Assembly (NCBI GenBank): GCA_003290165.1
Contig: QNQO01000220.1
Span: 407,001-471,000 of the forward strand
Source of the DNA: Berberis thunbergii
Lineage: Eukaryota; Streptophyta; Magnoliopsida; Ranunculales; Berberidaceae
Length of the DNA stretch: 64,000 bases
Direction of reading: 5' to 3'
The position numbers and the translations under genes were made by a program. Each line of letters starts with the position of its first letter. The first letter of the stretch is position 1. Below are positions 34,076 through 46,500 of the stretch, piece by piece. Below the pieces are notes generated by a model that saw only the letters and a program-made list of their open reading frames with translations, did not search any database and was not told the origin of the DNA.

Positions 34076-34680
34076 GTATTAATAAGAAATTGGACACTCT
34101 AAACAAAGTGTTTGTTTTTTGTTCTGATTAGAAGTTGAAGTTCTGATTTGAGTAAACATCATGGAGGATGCTGATCACTTAACACTCAGTGCTTAATGAA
34201 AATTCCTTCCAAATATTAACTTCAAATAAATTCGTAATGATTATTGTTACCCATATTCTCATCCTCTCTATTATACTAGCATTGCTGCCACCACCAGCCT
34301 CCCCGGGTTCCCTTATTCCTATTTCTCTTTATCTTCCTCTCTGTTGAAGATTGTAGATGAATAAAGAGAAATATAAGTGATTTTTGGTGGTGTTGGAAAA
34401 GGATCTCTACAGTATTTGGAGAAGAAAAATATGTGGAGAAAGTGGTTAATGTTGATAACTTGTGGTGAGTGGTGGGAGCCGTGGTAGTGGACAAATTTCA
34501 AACAACAACTTTAAGTCAGAATCTAGAAACAAACACCTATTAGTTTTACAACTTCTAATCAACACGCCATTCAGAAGCAAAACAAACAGTTAATTTAGAA
34601 GCTCGTCGATGACTTCTAACTCTAGTTGAAATTAGCTTCTAAGCAATTAAAAAAAATACACCACCTCAATAACTACCCAC
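34076..34680. mobile_element. MITE-like element, long copy
   Basis: The left part (AAGAAATTGGACACTCTAAA...GTTCTGATTAGAAGTTG) and right part (CCATTCAGAAGCAAAACAAA...TACACCACCTCAATAAC) both match 51515-51695, where the middle is missing. The ends carry inverted GTGTTTGTTTT/AAACAAAC and ATTAGAAGTTG/CAACTTCTAAT motifs. The roughly 400 bp middle has only low-complexity frames. Confidence 0.55.
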
Positions 34681-35187
34681 TTTTTTTTTAATTTCAAATA
34701 AAAATAAAAATCCCTTAAAGAACATGTATGCTTGAACATGGCTTTATACAGAGCTATGTGTCCTTCCTTTGGGGTTACCGGAGCCTCGTCGTCGCCGAAG
34801 AGCACTAACCTTAAAGGTATTGATTGCAAAGATTGGCGAGATCCCTCTCCATCATCATAGACATTCCATAAAAATCATTACAGGCAACAAGACGGTCGAG
34901 CGAGAATCGAGAAGTCATGGTCAGAAAAAAGTTTCCATCAAACCCGACTAAGAATGATTCTTGGCAAGAAAACTGAAACTCAGACAGGAAGGAAGGGCAG
35001 ACTCTCTCAAAGAAGGTTTGCATAGACTTTACTTGCAGAGGAAGCAACCACCAAAAACTATCGCACAAGCAATAATTGCATCGAAGGACCCGAAAGGCAC
35101 CGAATTATATCATCACAACTCTTTGTGGGCCTCAATGCATATGTAGTTAGTGGCCCAGCCGCAGACCAACTAACTACGACGAATAGC
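34681..35187. other. Unassigned sequence before the lone LTR
   Basis: Short overlapping ORFs on both strands (34811-35068 minus, 34961-35146 plus) have no recognisable motif. A possible donor (AAAG|GTATTG) lies at about 34816. It could be a decayed gene or retroelement piece. Confidence 0.25.
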
Positions 35188-35782
35188 TGATGAGACATCA
35201 AACTATCACTCAATCACAACCGTACATGTGGCATGGGCTAACCCCAGCTCGTAAAAGGCTTTAGCGCACTCCTAAGTAGACCCATGCACAAGACTATTGT
35301 TCAGCCCTTAAGTCAGGTGCCCAAGCCTAAGACACACCAGTCCCCAGAGGAACGGGTCTTAGGGTTTGGCTCAGGAGAATAAGGTCTGAATAGTGAATTT
35401 CATAGCTTTCACAGGCCCGAGATCGACTCGCATGAAATCAACTCTAGCCCAATCAAGCATTGGGTCCTAAACAAAGCCAAGTGTTGAAGTACTCAATCAA
35501 GCACAAGTAAGATCTTATGCGAGATTTCCTCCCTGCATCACTCCCTCGATCGCAAGGACAAATAGGTAGGGAAGGCTCGCTATAAGTGTTGGTGAAATGA
35601 GGAAAAAGGTACGCAAGTATCCACACATCAATTTTACATCTAGTCTTCAATTTTTGGGGAAACTGGTATCTGATTTAAGTATCGAAGTGCCTTGGACTAC
35701 CAAAACAGTGGTCTTGGGCTTAACCACTGCTACTTTTATAGGTTAGATATCGGGATCAATGAGGATAGATCTGAACGCATCA
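35188..35782 (+). mobile_element. Tat-type LTR (595 bp), lone copy
   Basis: It starts TGATGAGACATC and ends CTGAACGCATCA. It aligns throughout with the LTR at 39418-40002 (CACAACCGTACATGTGGCAT, AAGCCAAGTG, CACTCCCTCGATCGCAAGG). The flanking 5-mers do not match and no primer site follows. So it is a remnant or a solo LTR whose target duplication has decayed. Confidence 0.7.
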
Positions 35783-36058
35783 GTAGAATGAGAAGAATCG
35801 AGTAGAGAAGAACAAGATTGAAAAAGTTGATGTCTGGGCTGCAAAAATGAGGAGGGAGAAGGAATGAGGAGGGTGGAGGAAAAAGGGGAGGGTGGCGGCA
35901 GGGCTGTGAAACATAGAAGAAAGAAAGGGTGATGAAAAAGGGGGAGAAAGAAAGAGGAGGAAAGGGTAAAGTGGAGGTGGGGCTGCAAAACATAATAATA
36001 AGAAGAAGGGGCAGAAAAGGGAAGAAAGAGGAGAAGAAGGAAGAAAGGGAGATTTTTT
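35783..36058. repeat. Purine-rich low-complexity tract
   Basis: GA-rich imperfect repeats (GGGCTGCAAAA...GGAGG; GGGCTGTGAAACATAG; GGGCTGCAAAACATAA). The minus-strand frames are Pro/Ser/Phe low complexity and are not genes. Confidence 0.7.
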
Positions 36059-36440
36059 TACAACTGTTAAATTTTTCTCGAGATACGACTACGATTTAAT
36101 TTGGGCCATAAAAATTTCTTCGAGATGTGTTTATGATTTCAACTGGACCCTACGATTTTCTTCGAGATAAGATTTTGAAATAATTTATTTTAGCAATTGT
36201 TGAATTTTCCTGGAGATATGGTTGTGATTTCAATTAGGCTCTACGATTTTCTTTGGGCTGAGATGCCCGAGATACAAAACATTCAATCTCAGTCTTCGAT
36301 TTATCAAGGGAATTTCGGTCATCTAATTTAAAAATATACAATCAATGCACGTTGACTGCTAGTCTTGGAGGGAAAGTGCAATATGGATTAAAGATTTGAA
36401 AGATCCCAACTAGCTATTTATTATAAAGGGCACATAGCAA
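36059..36440. repeat. Dispersed repeat shared with the hAT-like element at 62438-63364
   Basis: TTCTTCGAGATRNG...TACGATTTTCTT blocks occur in tandem here. The stretch CAATGCACGTTGACTGCTAG plus TTGGAGG, followed by AACTAGCTATTTATTATA, matches 62963-63045. It may be the inner part of a related, terminally truncated element. Confidence 0.5.
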
Positions 36441-36648
36441 ATAACCCGAAATTAAAGGGTGCCTAGCTTCTCCTCCGCCGTCTTACACAATTCACTTGGT
36501 CAACGATGAGCATAAAGTTGAGGCCTCGGAGTTGATTGCTTCATAACAACCACTAACTTCCAACTCTTCCAACTCCAATGCCAACCACTGTCATACAAAG
36601 TCTCAGCTCTCGGTATTGTTATTTTAACTAAAAATGTTTATTGATAGC
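36441..36648. other. Unassigned short spacer
   Basis: No gene or repeat border is recognised before the L1 target site. Confidence 0.4.
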
Positions 36649-36658
36649 ATCTCTAGTA

Positions 36659-38392
36659 GACTCTTTAAATATGATGTTTTGGTGGAGGGAACTAAAAATA
36701 GTAAAGCATGTTTTTTAGCTAAGTGAGAGTTGGTGTCTGCACCAAAAATATGAGTGGGGTAAATATTCAGTTGTTTAAACCTAAAAATCATGTCTTATTG
36801 TCCAAGATGGTGGTCAGAAATTTAGAGCGACGAGATGACCTTTGGCCAACACTCCTCAAATATGTTTATTTCAAAAAGTGTAGCCTTTCCAAGCTTCTTT
36901 CACCAATACAGGTTTTTCCTTCGTTTGGAGGAGTTTGGGGAAAACTCTCAATACTCTATAAAAAGGGTTTATTGTGGACAGTAGCAAATGGGAAGTCCTT
37001 CAATATGTGGGATGATTTGTAGCTAACCGATTTTGATTCTTTGAAAGACTATGTGCATCCGGACACTCTATTTCTGTTTGATTCCGTGAAAGACCTTATT
37101 ATTTTAGAAGAAGGGGGCAAAAGGAGTGGGATATCAGCCAACTATTGAAATGTGTTTTTCCCAACAGGTAGCTATGACTATTCTGAACACTCCTATTAAA
37201 CATTTAGAGGAGAAAGATGTGCTTATATGGAAACATGAGACCAAAGGAGTATTCACTGTGAAATCGACCTATAGATCTTTCAGGAGTGAAATGTCGATTT
37301 TATCTAATGCCTCTTCATCCAGAGGAGATGATAAAAAATTGCTCTAAGGTATTTGGAAACTCAATATTCTTCATCGAGTTCAACTTTTTCTTTGGAAGAT
37401 TTATAAAAGTATTGCTTCCTTTAGGGGAGGTCCTTAGACAACATCATATAGTAGTGAGCAATGAATGCCCACTTTGCAACATAGAAAAGGAAACATCTAG
37501 GCATGTTCCTTTTTGGTGTCCTCTTGTTGTCCAAGTGTGAGGTATGACTAACATGCCTGTTAGATGGGATAGAGTGGATTTTTCTCATGAGAAGGATCTT
37601 CTAGAGTTCTTGTAGTACGTGTACACAAGCAGGTATGAGAGGGAATAAGGCATGGTTAGAAATATTGCAGTCCTAGATCATATTTAGCAGGCTAGAATAG
37701 TCTGGTCTTTGAACAAAAAAATTCAGAGAACAGATGATAGCAAGACTAGCATATAGTTTAGTTAAATTCTGGCAGGATTCAAACAATATGAAACAACAAC
37801 AATCAAATCCCAATGATGTCAGAATTGACACACCACAAGCAAATAATCTACCTATTTCAACGGTTTTTTAGCATGCAAAAATACCAGCAGATCATGAATG
37901 TATTATGCTGGTCACTAATGTTGTTTTCCACAATAACAGGTGTGATGGGTGTTTTGCTTTCTATGTGACTTATGCAGATGGTAAGATAATATGGATCAAT
38001 AAAAGATGTTGAAGGAAAGGCATGACAACAAGTTTTGAAGCTAAATTGGATGGGGTCATACTAGAAAGTGAATGGGCGATGACGAAAGGGTATAAGAAAG
38101 TTTTAGTGATAACTGATAGCAAAGACATTGCGGAAGTGATCAATGGCAGAAGCGAGCATTTATCATGGCAACATTGGCTGGAACATAAACTAGCATATTT
38201 TGAATGTTTCAAAGTTATTCACATTAGAAGAAACATGAACCTAACAGTTCATTGACTGTCTGCATCAGTCCAGTAGTAGTAGCAGTAGTAGTAGTCATAG
38301 TAACAATGATGATTTAGAGATGAGATGTACTTTGAACTTGAAGGGTTTTTCATTTTAATGCAATTAAAAAAAAATTTGATCAACAAAAAAAA
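36659..38392 (+). mobile_element. 5'-truncated L1-type LINE with 10-bp target duplication
   Basis: ATCTCTAGTA occurs directly before (36649-36658) and directly after (38393-38402) the interval. The 3' end is A-rich (38365-38392, AAAAAAAAATTTGATCAACA then A9). An (AGT)n run lies at 38274-38300. The 5' truncation, A-tail and variable-length target duplication are the usual marks of LINE retrotransposition. Confidence 0.75.
36723..38254 (+). pseudogene. LINE ORF2 C-terminal remnant: RT zinc-binding and RNase H regions
   Basis: 36723-37022 has DLWPTLLKYVYFKKC and LLWTVANGKSFNMWDD, as in the post-RT region of plant LINEs. 37126-37540 has DVLIWKHETKGVFTVKSTYR and CPLCNIEKETSRHV, the zinc-binding-in-RT pattern. 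38022-38255 has a type-I RNase H pattern: FEAKLDGVILESEWAMTKGY, VLVITDSKDIAEVING and HIRRNMN. The palm RT and endonuclease are missing. Stops (e.g. 37020, 37345) and frameshifts break the frame. Confidence 0.75.
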
Positions 38393-38402
38393 ATCTCTAG
38401 TA

Positions 38403-39417
38403 AACATTTATTGCTATTTTGTCAATAGGCTATCAATGTGGGTTTACCAAATATGTAGACTCAAAACTCAACTAATAGGCCTATCTTTTGACGAAGAAAA
38501 ATAAAAAAAAATTAACGATTGTAAATTTTTGAAAGTTTGGACTGTCGCAAACACTAAGTGGGGGCTTGGTAAACCCTCTCCGAGGCTCTATTTTTTCATG
38601 TTCCGTCTTTGCGATGCTCGTTTATAGTCGTTGATCTGATGATATTAAATGCATATGGTCGTTGGATCTAATGCAATTAAATTGTTCCAACCACAACAGC
38701 TAGATGGTCAAAACGACCATATTTGCACAGAGGTTGCATTCAAATATGGTCAAAGTGGCCATATTTGCCCAACCACCAAATTATCAACCCTATAGTTTTC
38801 CCTATAAATATATATCTCCCTTCTCTCATTTTAACCAAAACTCATTTATTCAACCCCATTTCCCTAATAAGATCATATGGCATACACATTACCATAAATT
38901 TACGTAAGTAATGTGGTAAAAGAAATAAATGCTTCAACAAACTGATTATAGTGTCTTGAGTGGTAAAATTATTTTGCTAAAAATCCTTGCATAAATGGTA
39001 AGTTTTGCAAATTGATTTATCATAAAAATAATTCATGTGACCAGTCAAACACCCGCAAAATGGAAATTTCAGCAAATCAATTGTATTTATAGAAAATTTG
39101 TAGTGAACCAATATGGCCCTACAAAGTAATAATTGTCAATAAGATTAAAAAAAACATACATATGTAATATTATAATAAAATTTTGAGATATAATAAAATA
39201 TTTCCTTAAAGTTGTCAAAATAATGATTTGTTTTAGAGTTGATGTCATGCCTTTGAACTTGCGGGTACATAATAACTTGTCAACATTGACACCTTGTTGT
39301 TGAGGCTAGGATGCTTCTAGCTTTTCAAGCATGTCTATATCTTATTGTCATGAAACTTTTGGCATTTTCATATTGCCATCCTTCATGTTATCTATTGCAA
39401 CAATGATTCTTTTTCAA
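38403..39417. other. AT-rich DNA, possible Harbinger-like remnant
   Basis: 38690-38770 contains GGTCAAAACGACCATATTTG and GGTCAAAGTGGCCATATTTG, a pair of related 20-mers, followed by TATAAATATATATCTCCC (about 38803). This looks like a promoter and leader of a lost transposase gene, but no transposase frame follows. The rest is AT-rich with nothing recognised. Confidence 0.3.
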
Positions 39418-40002
39418 TGATAGTAATAAGACATCGAACAATCATCCGATCACAATTGTACAAATGGCATGGGCCAACCCTAACACGAGAAAGGCTTCAA
39501 TGTGGTCCCAAAAGAACCCATTTTTAAACTATTGTTTAACTAGTAAGTCAGGTACTCGAGCCCAAGCGACACCAGCCCAAGAGGCACGAGTCTTGGGGCT
39601 TGGCCTAGACAATAAGGCCCGAACACAAATCTCTGAGTTGTCATAGGCTCAAGATCCACTCGCACAAATAAGTTCTTAGCCTAATCAAGCTCCGGGTCTT
39701 AAATAAAGCCAAGTGCCGAAAAGACTCAGTCATGCACAGGTAAGATTCTAGGCAAGACCTCTTCCCACCATTACACCCTCGATAACAGAGATAGTTGTGG
39801 AGGAAATACTCGCTACTTAAGGTGAGAAAGGGAAGAAGAAAGGTATGCATACACATTTTTAATTACATTCAGTCTTCATTCTTCCTCGCACGGTTACACG
39901 ACTTAAGAAACGAGTGCCTTCGGCCACCATAACGGTTGTCCCTAGCTCACCGTTGTTCGTTTTGCAGGCTCGAGATCAACAAGGACGAATTTGGATGCAT
40001 CA
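39418..40002 (+). mobile_element. 5' LTR of Tat-type element B (585 bp)
   Basis: Starts TGATAGTAATAAGACATCG and ends TTTGGATGCATCA immediately before the primer site. It aligns with the lone LTR at 35188-35782, and its first 80 bp resemble the truncated 3' LTR at 49664. Confidence 0.75.
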
Positions 40003-40022
40003 GTTTGGTTCCGTCTGTGGGA
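40003..40022 (+). other. Primer binding site of element B
   Basis: GTTTGGTTCCGTCTGTGGGA directly after the LTR is a worn tRNA-Asp-type primer site, comparable with those at 10500-10524 and 47695. Confidence 0.6.
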
Positions 40023-40087
40023 AGAATGATAAGTTTTCCTTGAAATGAATATTTAAAGTTCTTTCTAGATAAGCAGAGCATCAAGAC

Positions 40088-41773
40088 ATGGTCATTAGCA
40101 CCAGATTTCGAATACTCAACGATGATGTCAAGCTAGACAATGCTCTAGCCGAGGAAGCCCAACCATAGGGCCGATCGATCCGATTGAGGAAACTAAACAG
40201 ACGCACAACCCACCTAGTGAGGCTGGCCCTTGCATGAATCAGATCGTGTTCCACCTAGCATGATTGGTAGAAAGGCCTCGGGATTGATAGCAACAATCTG
40301 AGATTGGCCAAAATTTGGGCAGGTTTCAGACTCGAGAGGACGTACGAAAATGCGGCCAGGAAGGCGAAAACCTCCCCATAGAAGTGAAAAGAGCTTGCTA
40401 AAAAGGGAACCTAGGAGAAGATGAGGATCATGGGGACCATGCTCAGAAGACAAACATAGCCATGGCCAATCCTGATCTCTGGTATGATCTCACTGTTCCT
40501 CCATTCTCGAAAGAGATCACGAGTGCCCTTCTTCCAAAGAAGTTCATCCCCCAAAGCTTGAGTTTTATGATGAAACGTCACATCCGTTAGATCATCTATG
40601 TCATTACCACCATGTGATGACGCTTAAAGAAAGTTCAGAAGCCATCTTGTGCAAAACTTCTCCTACCAGCTTGGCGGCGCTGACCTAGCTGAGATCTATT
40701 GATTCGTTCCAGGTTCTGGCGAATGCATTCATTACCAGGTTCGTCGGGAGCTAATGGATCAAAAGATGGCCCTACTATCTGTTGAGCCTCAAATAAAAGC
40801 ATGTTGAAACCTTCAGGGAGTATGTCACTCATTTTAATGACGAGCTGACTTTGGTCGACGGTTGTAGCGATTACACGTCGGTCACCGCTCTCACTTCCAG
40901 CCTCCAAAGAAGTCAGTTTTACAACTTCCTCACTTTGGAACCCCTAGTGGATATGCGGGTCTATAAAAAAATGCCAGAGATACATCACCTTGGAGGAAAT
41001 GTTGGCGGCTAATAAGGGGAAAATGAAGCAGAACACCTCCAAAGCCAAGGACAAGGACGAAAGGGGAGATATCTCTAAGCGAAAACGAAGCGAGAACCAA
41101 TGTGGGTTTGGCCAAGCAAAGCCATACAAGGCCAGTGGCTTCAGGTACTCTTATTACACTCTTCTCAACTCTAGTTTGTCCGATATTTTATCCGCCATGG
41201 AAAAATGGGAAGACATCAAGTGGCCAACAAAACTCAAGGGGATATTTCAAAATGTAATAAAAACAAGCATTGATCTTATCACAAGGAAATAGGCCATGAT
41301 ACCAAAGACTGCAGGAGCCTCAGAGATGAGATCCAATATTAGATCTAGAAAGGGACGACTAAAGGAGTTCGTCGGTTTCAGGGACACACAGCCCCAAGGT
41401 AAAGGAACAATTCATGAAATCGGAGATGTGATTTTTGATGTCGTATATGTCCATGGGGCAAACGAGAAAAAAAAACACTCGAATCTCTCAATAAAGAGAT
41501 CGGTACGAGAACTGCGAGTCAGATCGCACTACCGAGATCATCTCATCCAGCACACATGAGAAGAAAGAATTGCCCTGAGCCTAACGTTCACGGAACGAGA
41601 CATGAAAAGAGTCTTCTTCCCCCACAACGATGCCCTAGTCATCTAAAAAAAGATAACAAACTGAGGAAATTGCTAGTGGAGATAGGCAGTTTCGTCAACG
41701 TACTGTTCCAAGATGCATTCCTAAGAATGCAACTAATGGAAGGAGTTTGCACCTGCAAATCAAGCCATGTTCA
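40088..41773 (+). pseudogene. Element B gag and start of protease, decayed
   Basis: The ATG at 40088 opens MVISTRFRILNDDVK and stops early. Gag-core pieces follow: PKKFIPQSLSF (about 40520) and a REYVTHFNDELTLVDG-like stretch (about 40815). Basic and knuckle-region pieces lie at 40990-41300, and a protease start with HNDALV (41616), LVEIGSFVNVLFQDAF and MQL (41675-41740). The expected catalytic LVDTGS reads LVEIGS, so the Asp is lost. The frame is then cut by a solo LTR at 41779 and resumes at 43585. Confidence 0.7.
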
Positions 41774-41778
41774 GCTTT

Positions 41779-43579
41779 GACATTCACATAATTTTTACAT
41801 AATATATCCCTTAATTTATATATGTTAGCGTTTTCGATTATTATATTTTATAGGAATTATTTCGTTTTCATGTCTTTGTAGGAATTTGAGCGTGAACGAT
41901 GAAATCGCATTAACGCGACAATTTAAGGAATGACAATTGGTCGATTCTAGCGGTGGTACAAAGTAGAGGGTCACATATCTAAACCCATAAACCCAAACCC
42001 AATGCCAAGCCTAAGCATACCCAAAGAATATTCTCCCAATTATCCATTGATTATCTCCATGAATCATCCCTTTATCTCATTTCTATTCATTTTGATCATT
42101 CTCTATAAATACAAGAGAAAAATGGGGAGAAAAGGGAGGAGGATAAGGGAATCAAACATCAATAGCCAAAATCAAACCCTCTTCCTCACAAAGTGATTTT
42201 CATCACCATCACCACCTCCATCCACTATCAACCACAATCACTCTCTCATCCACCATCTCCGGACAGCAGCACCGCCACTACCACCGTGCGAGCACCGCCA
42301 CCACCATGAAACAGGGGAGTGACAACCCTGTTTCGCATTAGACCTTCACCTCACCACCGAGCTTCGCACACCAGTCCACCGCCATCCGCCCATGTTCTCA
42401 TCGTCACAAGCAAAGCCACCACCATCATCGCCGCGAAACAGAGCCTCACCGCGACTCTGTTCCGCCTCGCCACAGACCTTGTTCCTCCCCTCTCTCGGCC
42501 ACTCTTCGTCTCGACCTCCTTCCTTTCCTCCTCTCTCACGATCACTATCGCTAGCGGCGCGTTAGCCAACACGCAACTGCCGCGACAGGAGCAAAAACAG
42601 GGCTCCACTCTTTGTTATTGTTTTTCTTTTTTTGAGTTTTCATTACACCTCTCTCACCGATTTTCCATCCCTCTCTCTCTTTTGCAGGTCCGGAGTAGGT
42701 TGGAGGATGAGGAAACTCGTGAGGAGCAGAGAAGCAACACCGTGAGCGGTGCTGTCGCGTTGGAGACAAAGGACACTTTAGCTATGGCGGGAATGAGTCA
42801 AATTCTGTTTTTTACTATTCACACCCCCGATTTTGCTGAGTACCACCACACAACCTTTTTGAACATTTCCTCGGGATTTGCGTTCAGACCACTTGCTGAT
42901 CTGCTGAGTACCACCACATCGAGTTTGTGACAAACCAAAAGGGTTGCATAATGCATTTTAATTTATTTTACTGACTTAAACGCTTAATTGTTAATTACAA
43001 TTTATTTCTGAATTTTTTTGATAAATTGTTTTCACCTTTCATGTTCGAGAAATTAAACTTGATATGTTTGGTAGTTAGAATTACCCTTTATCAATATTCA
43101 AAGCATGTGCTAAAAATATTAAGCTTAAACTTTGATTAAGTGTGCCCTAAAAAGACACTTAATGTTTGGTAAGAGTTGATGCTTTTGCTTGAAATAATTT
43201 GTTAATGTTTGATAGAAACATGATATAATTTGAATTGGATTTTAACGATCACATATTCGATGTAAGCAAGGGATTCTCATCCCTAAAGCTTCTCGTTTTA
43301 ATTTCAGTAATTTAGATTTAAAATTTTTTGCTAACTCATTGGTGAGTCCAAGCCCACAAAACCCATCTTTTTTTATTTTATTTTTAGTTTAGTTTTAAAA
43401 ATGATGTAACCCCATTGCCTCCAAATTAGTTTAATTAAATTATTAAATTCAATTGCATCCACTTTCCTCGTGGGGTCGACCCGTACTTGTCGTTGTCTAC
43501 TAGTTAGATACCATGCACTTGCGGTTATTACAAGTGGGTTAAATTAGACTATTAATTTTGGTTAGTTAAACTCGCATCA
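41779..43579 (+). mobile_element. Solo LTR (1801 bp) inserted in the element B protease
   Basis: Starts TGACATTCACA and ends ACTCGCATCA, with a perfect 5-bp target duplication AGCTT (41774-41778 and 43580-43584). Near its 3' end it has CGTGGGGTCGACCCGTACTT and CATGCACTTGCGG, typical of Athila/Tat LTRs. TATA-like CTATAAATACAAG is at 42101. No internal region remains, so LTR-LTR recombination is inferred. The long frame at 42319-42930 is Ser/Pro/Thr/Arg low complexity within the LTR and is not a gene. Confidence 0.88.
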
Positions 43580-43584
43580 AGCTT

Positions 43585-46500
43585 CAATGGGGAAAACAAC
43601 TACCATGGTTGGAACAATTATGCTATCGATAGTCGTAGGATGGCCAGATATACAAAGGATCCTGATGACATAGTTCTTGATCGTAGTCACCCGCTCTGAA
43701 TACAACATAATCGTAGGCCGACCTTGGTTACACCACATGGAGGCAGTAGTCTCCACCCAGCACCAGTGCCACAAATACCCTTTTGACGGTAAAATAGGGA
43801 TGATGAAAGAGGAACATACCATCGTCTAGAATGTCACTACGCCGCGACCAGACAACAGGAAAATGAAGCACATTGACCCGAGCAAAGGATCTAGATGAGA
43901 AAGCCCTAAATTCATATAGAGGGGACCCACCTCCATCTTCGAACGTCAAACCTCCATCCAACCCAAAAGGTAGGTTGATGCTGGGCAGCTGAAAGTAGAA
44001 GCCATCACAATATACTTGGACATCCCAGCTAATACGAAAGCAGTCCAGATAGACTTTAACCTTAATAGAGTGTTGGCAGATCAGGTAACAACATTCTTAA
44101 AGCAAAATCAGGATATATTTGCCTGGACAATGAAAGACATGTTGGGAATCGACCCCTCAGTAATCACGCAATGACTGGTAGTCAATCTTGACTTGAACCC
44201 CGTCAAGCAGAAGAGGTTGGTGCGCTCAAGCGCAACTAGGTCATTAATGAAGAATTTCGAAGTCATTTGAATGCTGGCATGATAAGGGAGTTTCGCTACC
44301 CATAATGGCTGGCAAATACAGTTATGGTAAGAAAGAAAAAAGGAAGATAGGGTCTATATGGACTACACAAGCCTTAACAAAGTCGACCCAAAAGACAACT
44401 TTCCACTGCCCTAGATAGACCGGAATGTAAACGTGACGTCTAGACACAGCCTAAAAAAACTTCATGGACGTGTATTCTGGCTACAATCAGATCAATATGC
44501 ACCTATCGGATCCGGAGAAAACCTCATTCATAGTGGATAGGGGCGGGCACATACTGCTGCCAAGTAATTTGTTTGAACTGAAAATACAGGGGAAACATAC
44601 CAACGTATGGTAAATCAAATGCTCAAAGGAAAAATCGAAATGACCATGGAAGTCTACATAGATGATAATGCTGGTAAAAAACCTCCATAATCCCGATCAT
44701 TTGGCAGACCTCCAAGGAGAATGTCCCAACTTTGGAAGTACCAAATGAAGCTCAACCAACAAAAATGCACATGTGAGGTGCAATTAGGAAACTCCTTGGG
44801 CAACATAGTCAACCGAAGAGGAGAACAATGTGGATAGACCTTCCAAGATTTGAAGGCATACATGGGAAACACTTAGCTGCTCTCGAAACCTACTCCGGGT
44901 GAGATACTCTACCTATACCTCTTAGTCTCAAAACACGTTATCAACTTAGCTCTGATTCAGGAGAAGAAATGAAAATAGAAGTCCGTCTACTACATCAGCA
45001 AAACGTTCGATGTAACGGATGCTAACACCCCTAACCTGGAAAAACTGACTTTAGCATTGGTAACTTCCTCCAAAAACTGAGGCCCTTCCCAGCTTACTCA
45101 ATAATAGTCCTGATCGAGTACCCACTCCGGTCAGTATTGAAAAAGTCAGAGCTATCGGGAAGAATGGTCAAATGATCAATGGAGATAGGACAATTTGACA
45201 TCCATTATGCTCCGAGAATGGCTATCAAGGCACAAACACTGGCAGAATTCATCATCGAGTTCATTGAGTCGAGAAAACAGGGGTTGAAAGCCTAATAAGG
45301 ATACGAGAACCCCGAGCCGCCCGCACAGGGATAGATCTTGCAATGTGACGAGTCATCCAACATGAAGGGTTGTGGAGCCTGGATTATCCTTTACACCTCA
45401 GAAGAGGTCACCCTTAAGAAGGTTATCAAATTCGGCTTATGTGATTCAAACAATGAAATGGAATATGAGATCCTTCTAGCCGGGCTAAAACTAGCCAAAA
45501 AAATTGGAGTAGAAGAAATCACGGTGTTCAACGACTCCCAACTGGTGGTCAATCAGGTAAAGAATGAATTCGATGTTAAAGACCCCCGAATGCCTATTGA
45601 GGGAGATCAATTGATGCCAAAAGAGGTTCAAGAGAATTCTACTCCGTCGTTGTTCCAGGGCAGACAATCAGGAAGTTGATGACTTGATCGAAAATGCCTC
45701 GTCCGCAGAGGACGACTCCAACACACTCATTGGTTTCCAGGAGAAGTCGCTCCTAGAGGAATAAGGGCACCATGAAACCTTTTCCACAAGCGAAAAGACC
45801 AGCTATATGATTCCCCTAATCAGCTACATAAAAAATGAAGTCCTCTAAGCATATAAGTTGGAGGCTCACAAGCTAAAAAGTATAGCAGTACGGTACACAC
45901 TCCTCAATGACAGGCTATATAGAAGATCAATAGATGACCCTCTACATGCTTGACCTGACCCATAAAGAGGCAGGCTATGTCCTTCAAGAAATCTAAGAAG
46001 GAATCTACGGGAACCACCCCGAAGGAAGGACACTAGCTCATAAATCCCTCATGCTAGGGTACTATTGGCCGAAAATTTGGCAAGCGGCCAAAGACCTGGT
46101 CCGTAATTGCGATAAGTGTCTAAGGTACGCCAAGTACACACATATGCCTGCACAAAACCTGGTCCTAATGACTAGCCCATGGCCTTTCGCGCAATGGGGG
46201 ATGGACATTGTAGGCGCGTTCCTGATCTCATAGAGGAAGAAGTTTCTCCTTGTGGTTGTCGACTACTTTACCAAATAGGTAGAAGTGGAATCCTTTCCAA
46301 GATAGGAGAGAATCAAACCAAGAACTTTCTCTAGAAATTTGTCATCTGTGTGGTCAACAATAACAAAACTCAGTTCGAAGACAAAAAAGTCAAACAACTT
46401 TGCATTGACCTGGGCATCAATCACCACTTCTTAGCGTTGGGGCAACCCCAGCTCAATAGACAAGCGGAAGTCACAAACCAAACTATCCTGGAAGCAATAA

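Noticed and set aside
35736..35993. Pro/Phe/Ser-rich minus-strand ORFs
   Set aside because: They come from a purine-rich low-complexity tract and have no domain.
42319..42930. A 203-codon ORF, one of the longest plus-strand frames
   Set aside because: It lies inside the solo LTR (41779-43579) and is Ser/Thr/Pro/Arg low complexity with no domain, and its opposite strand is also open; treated as chance.
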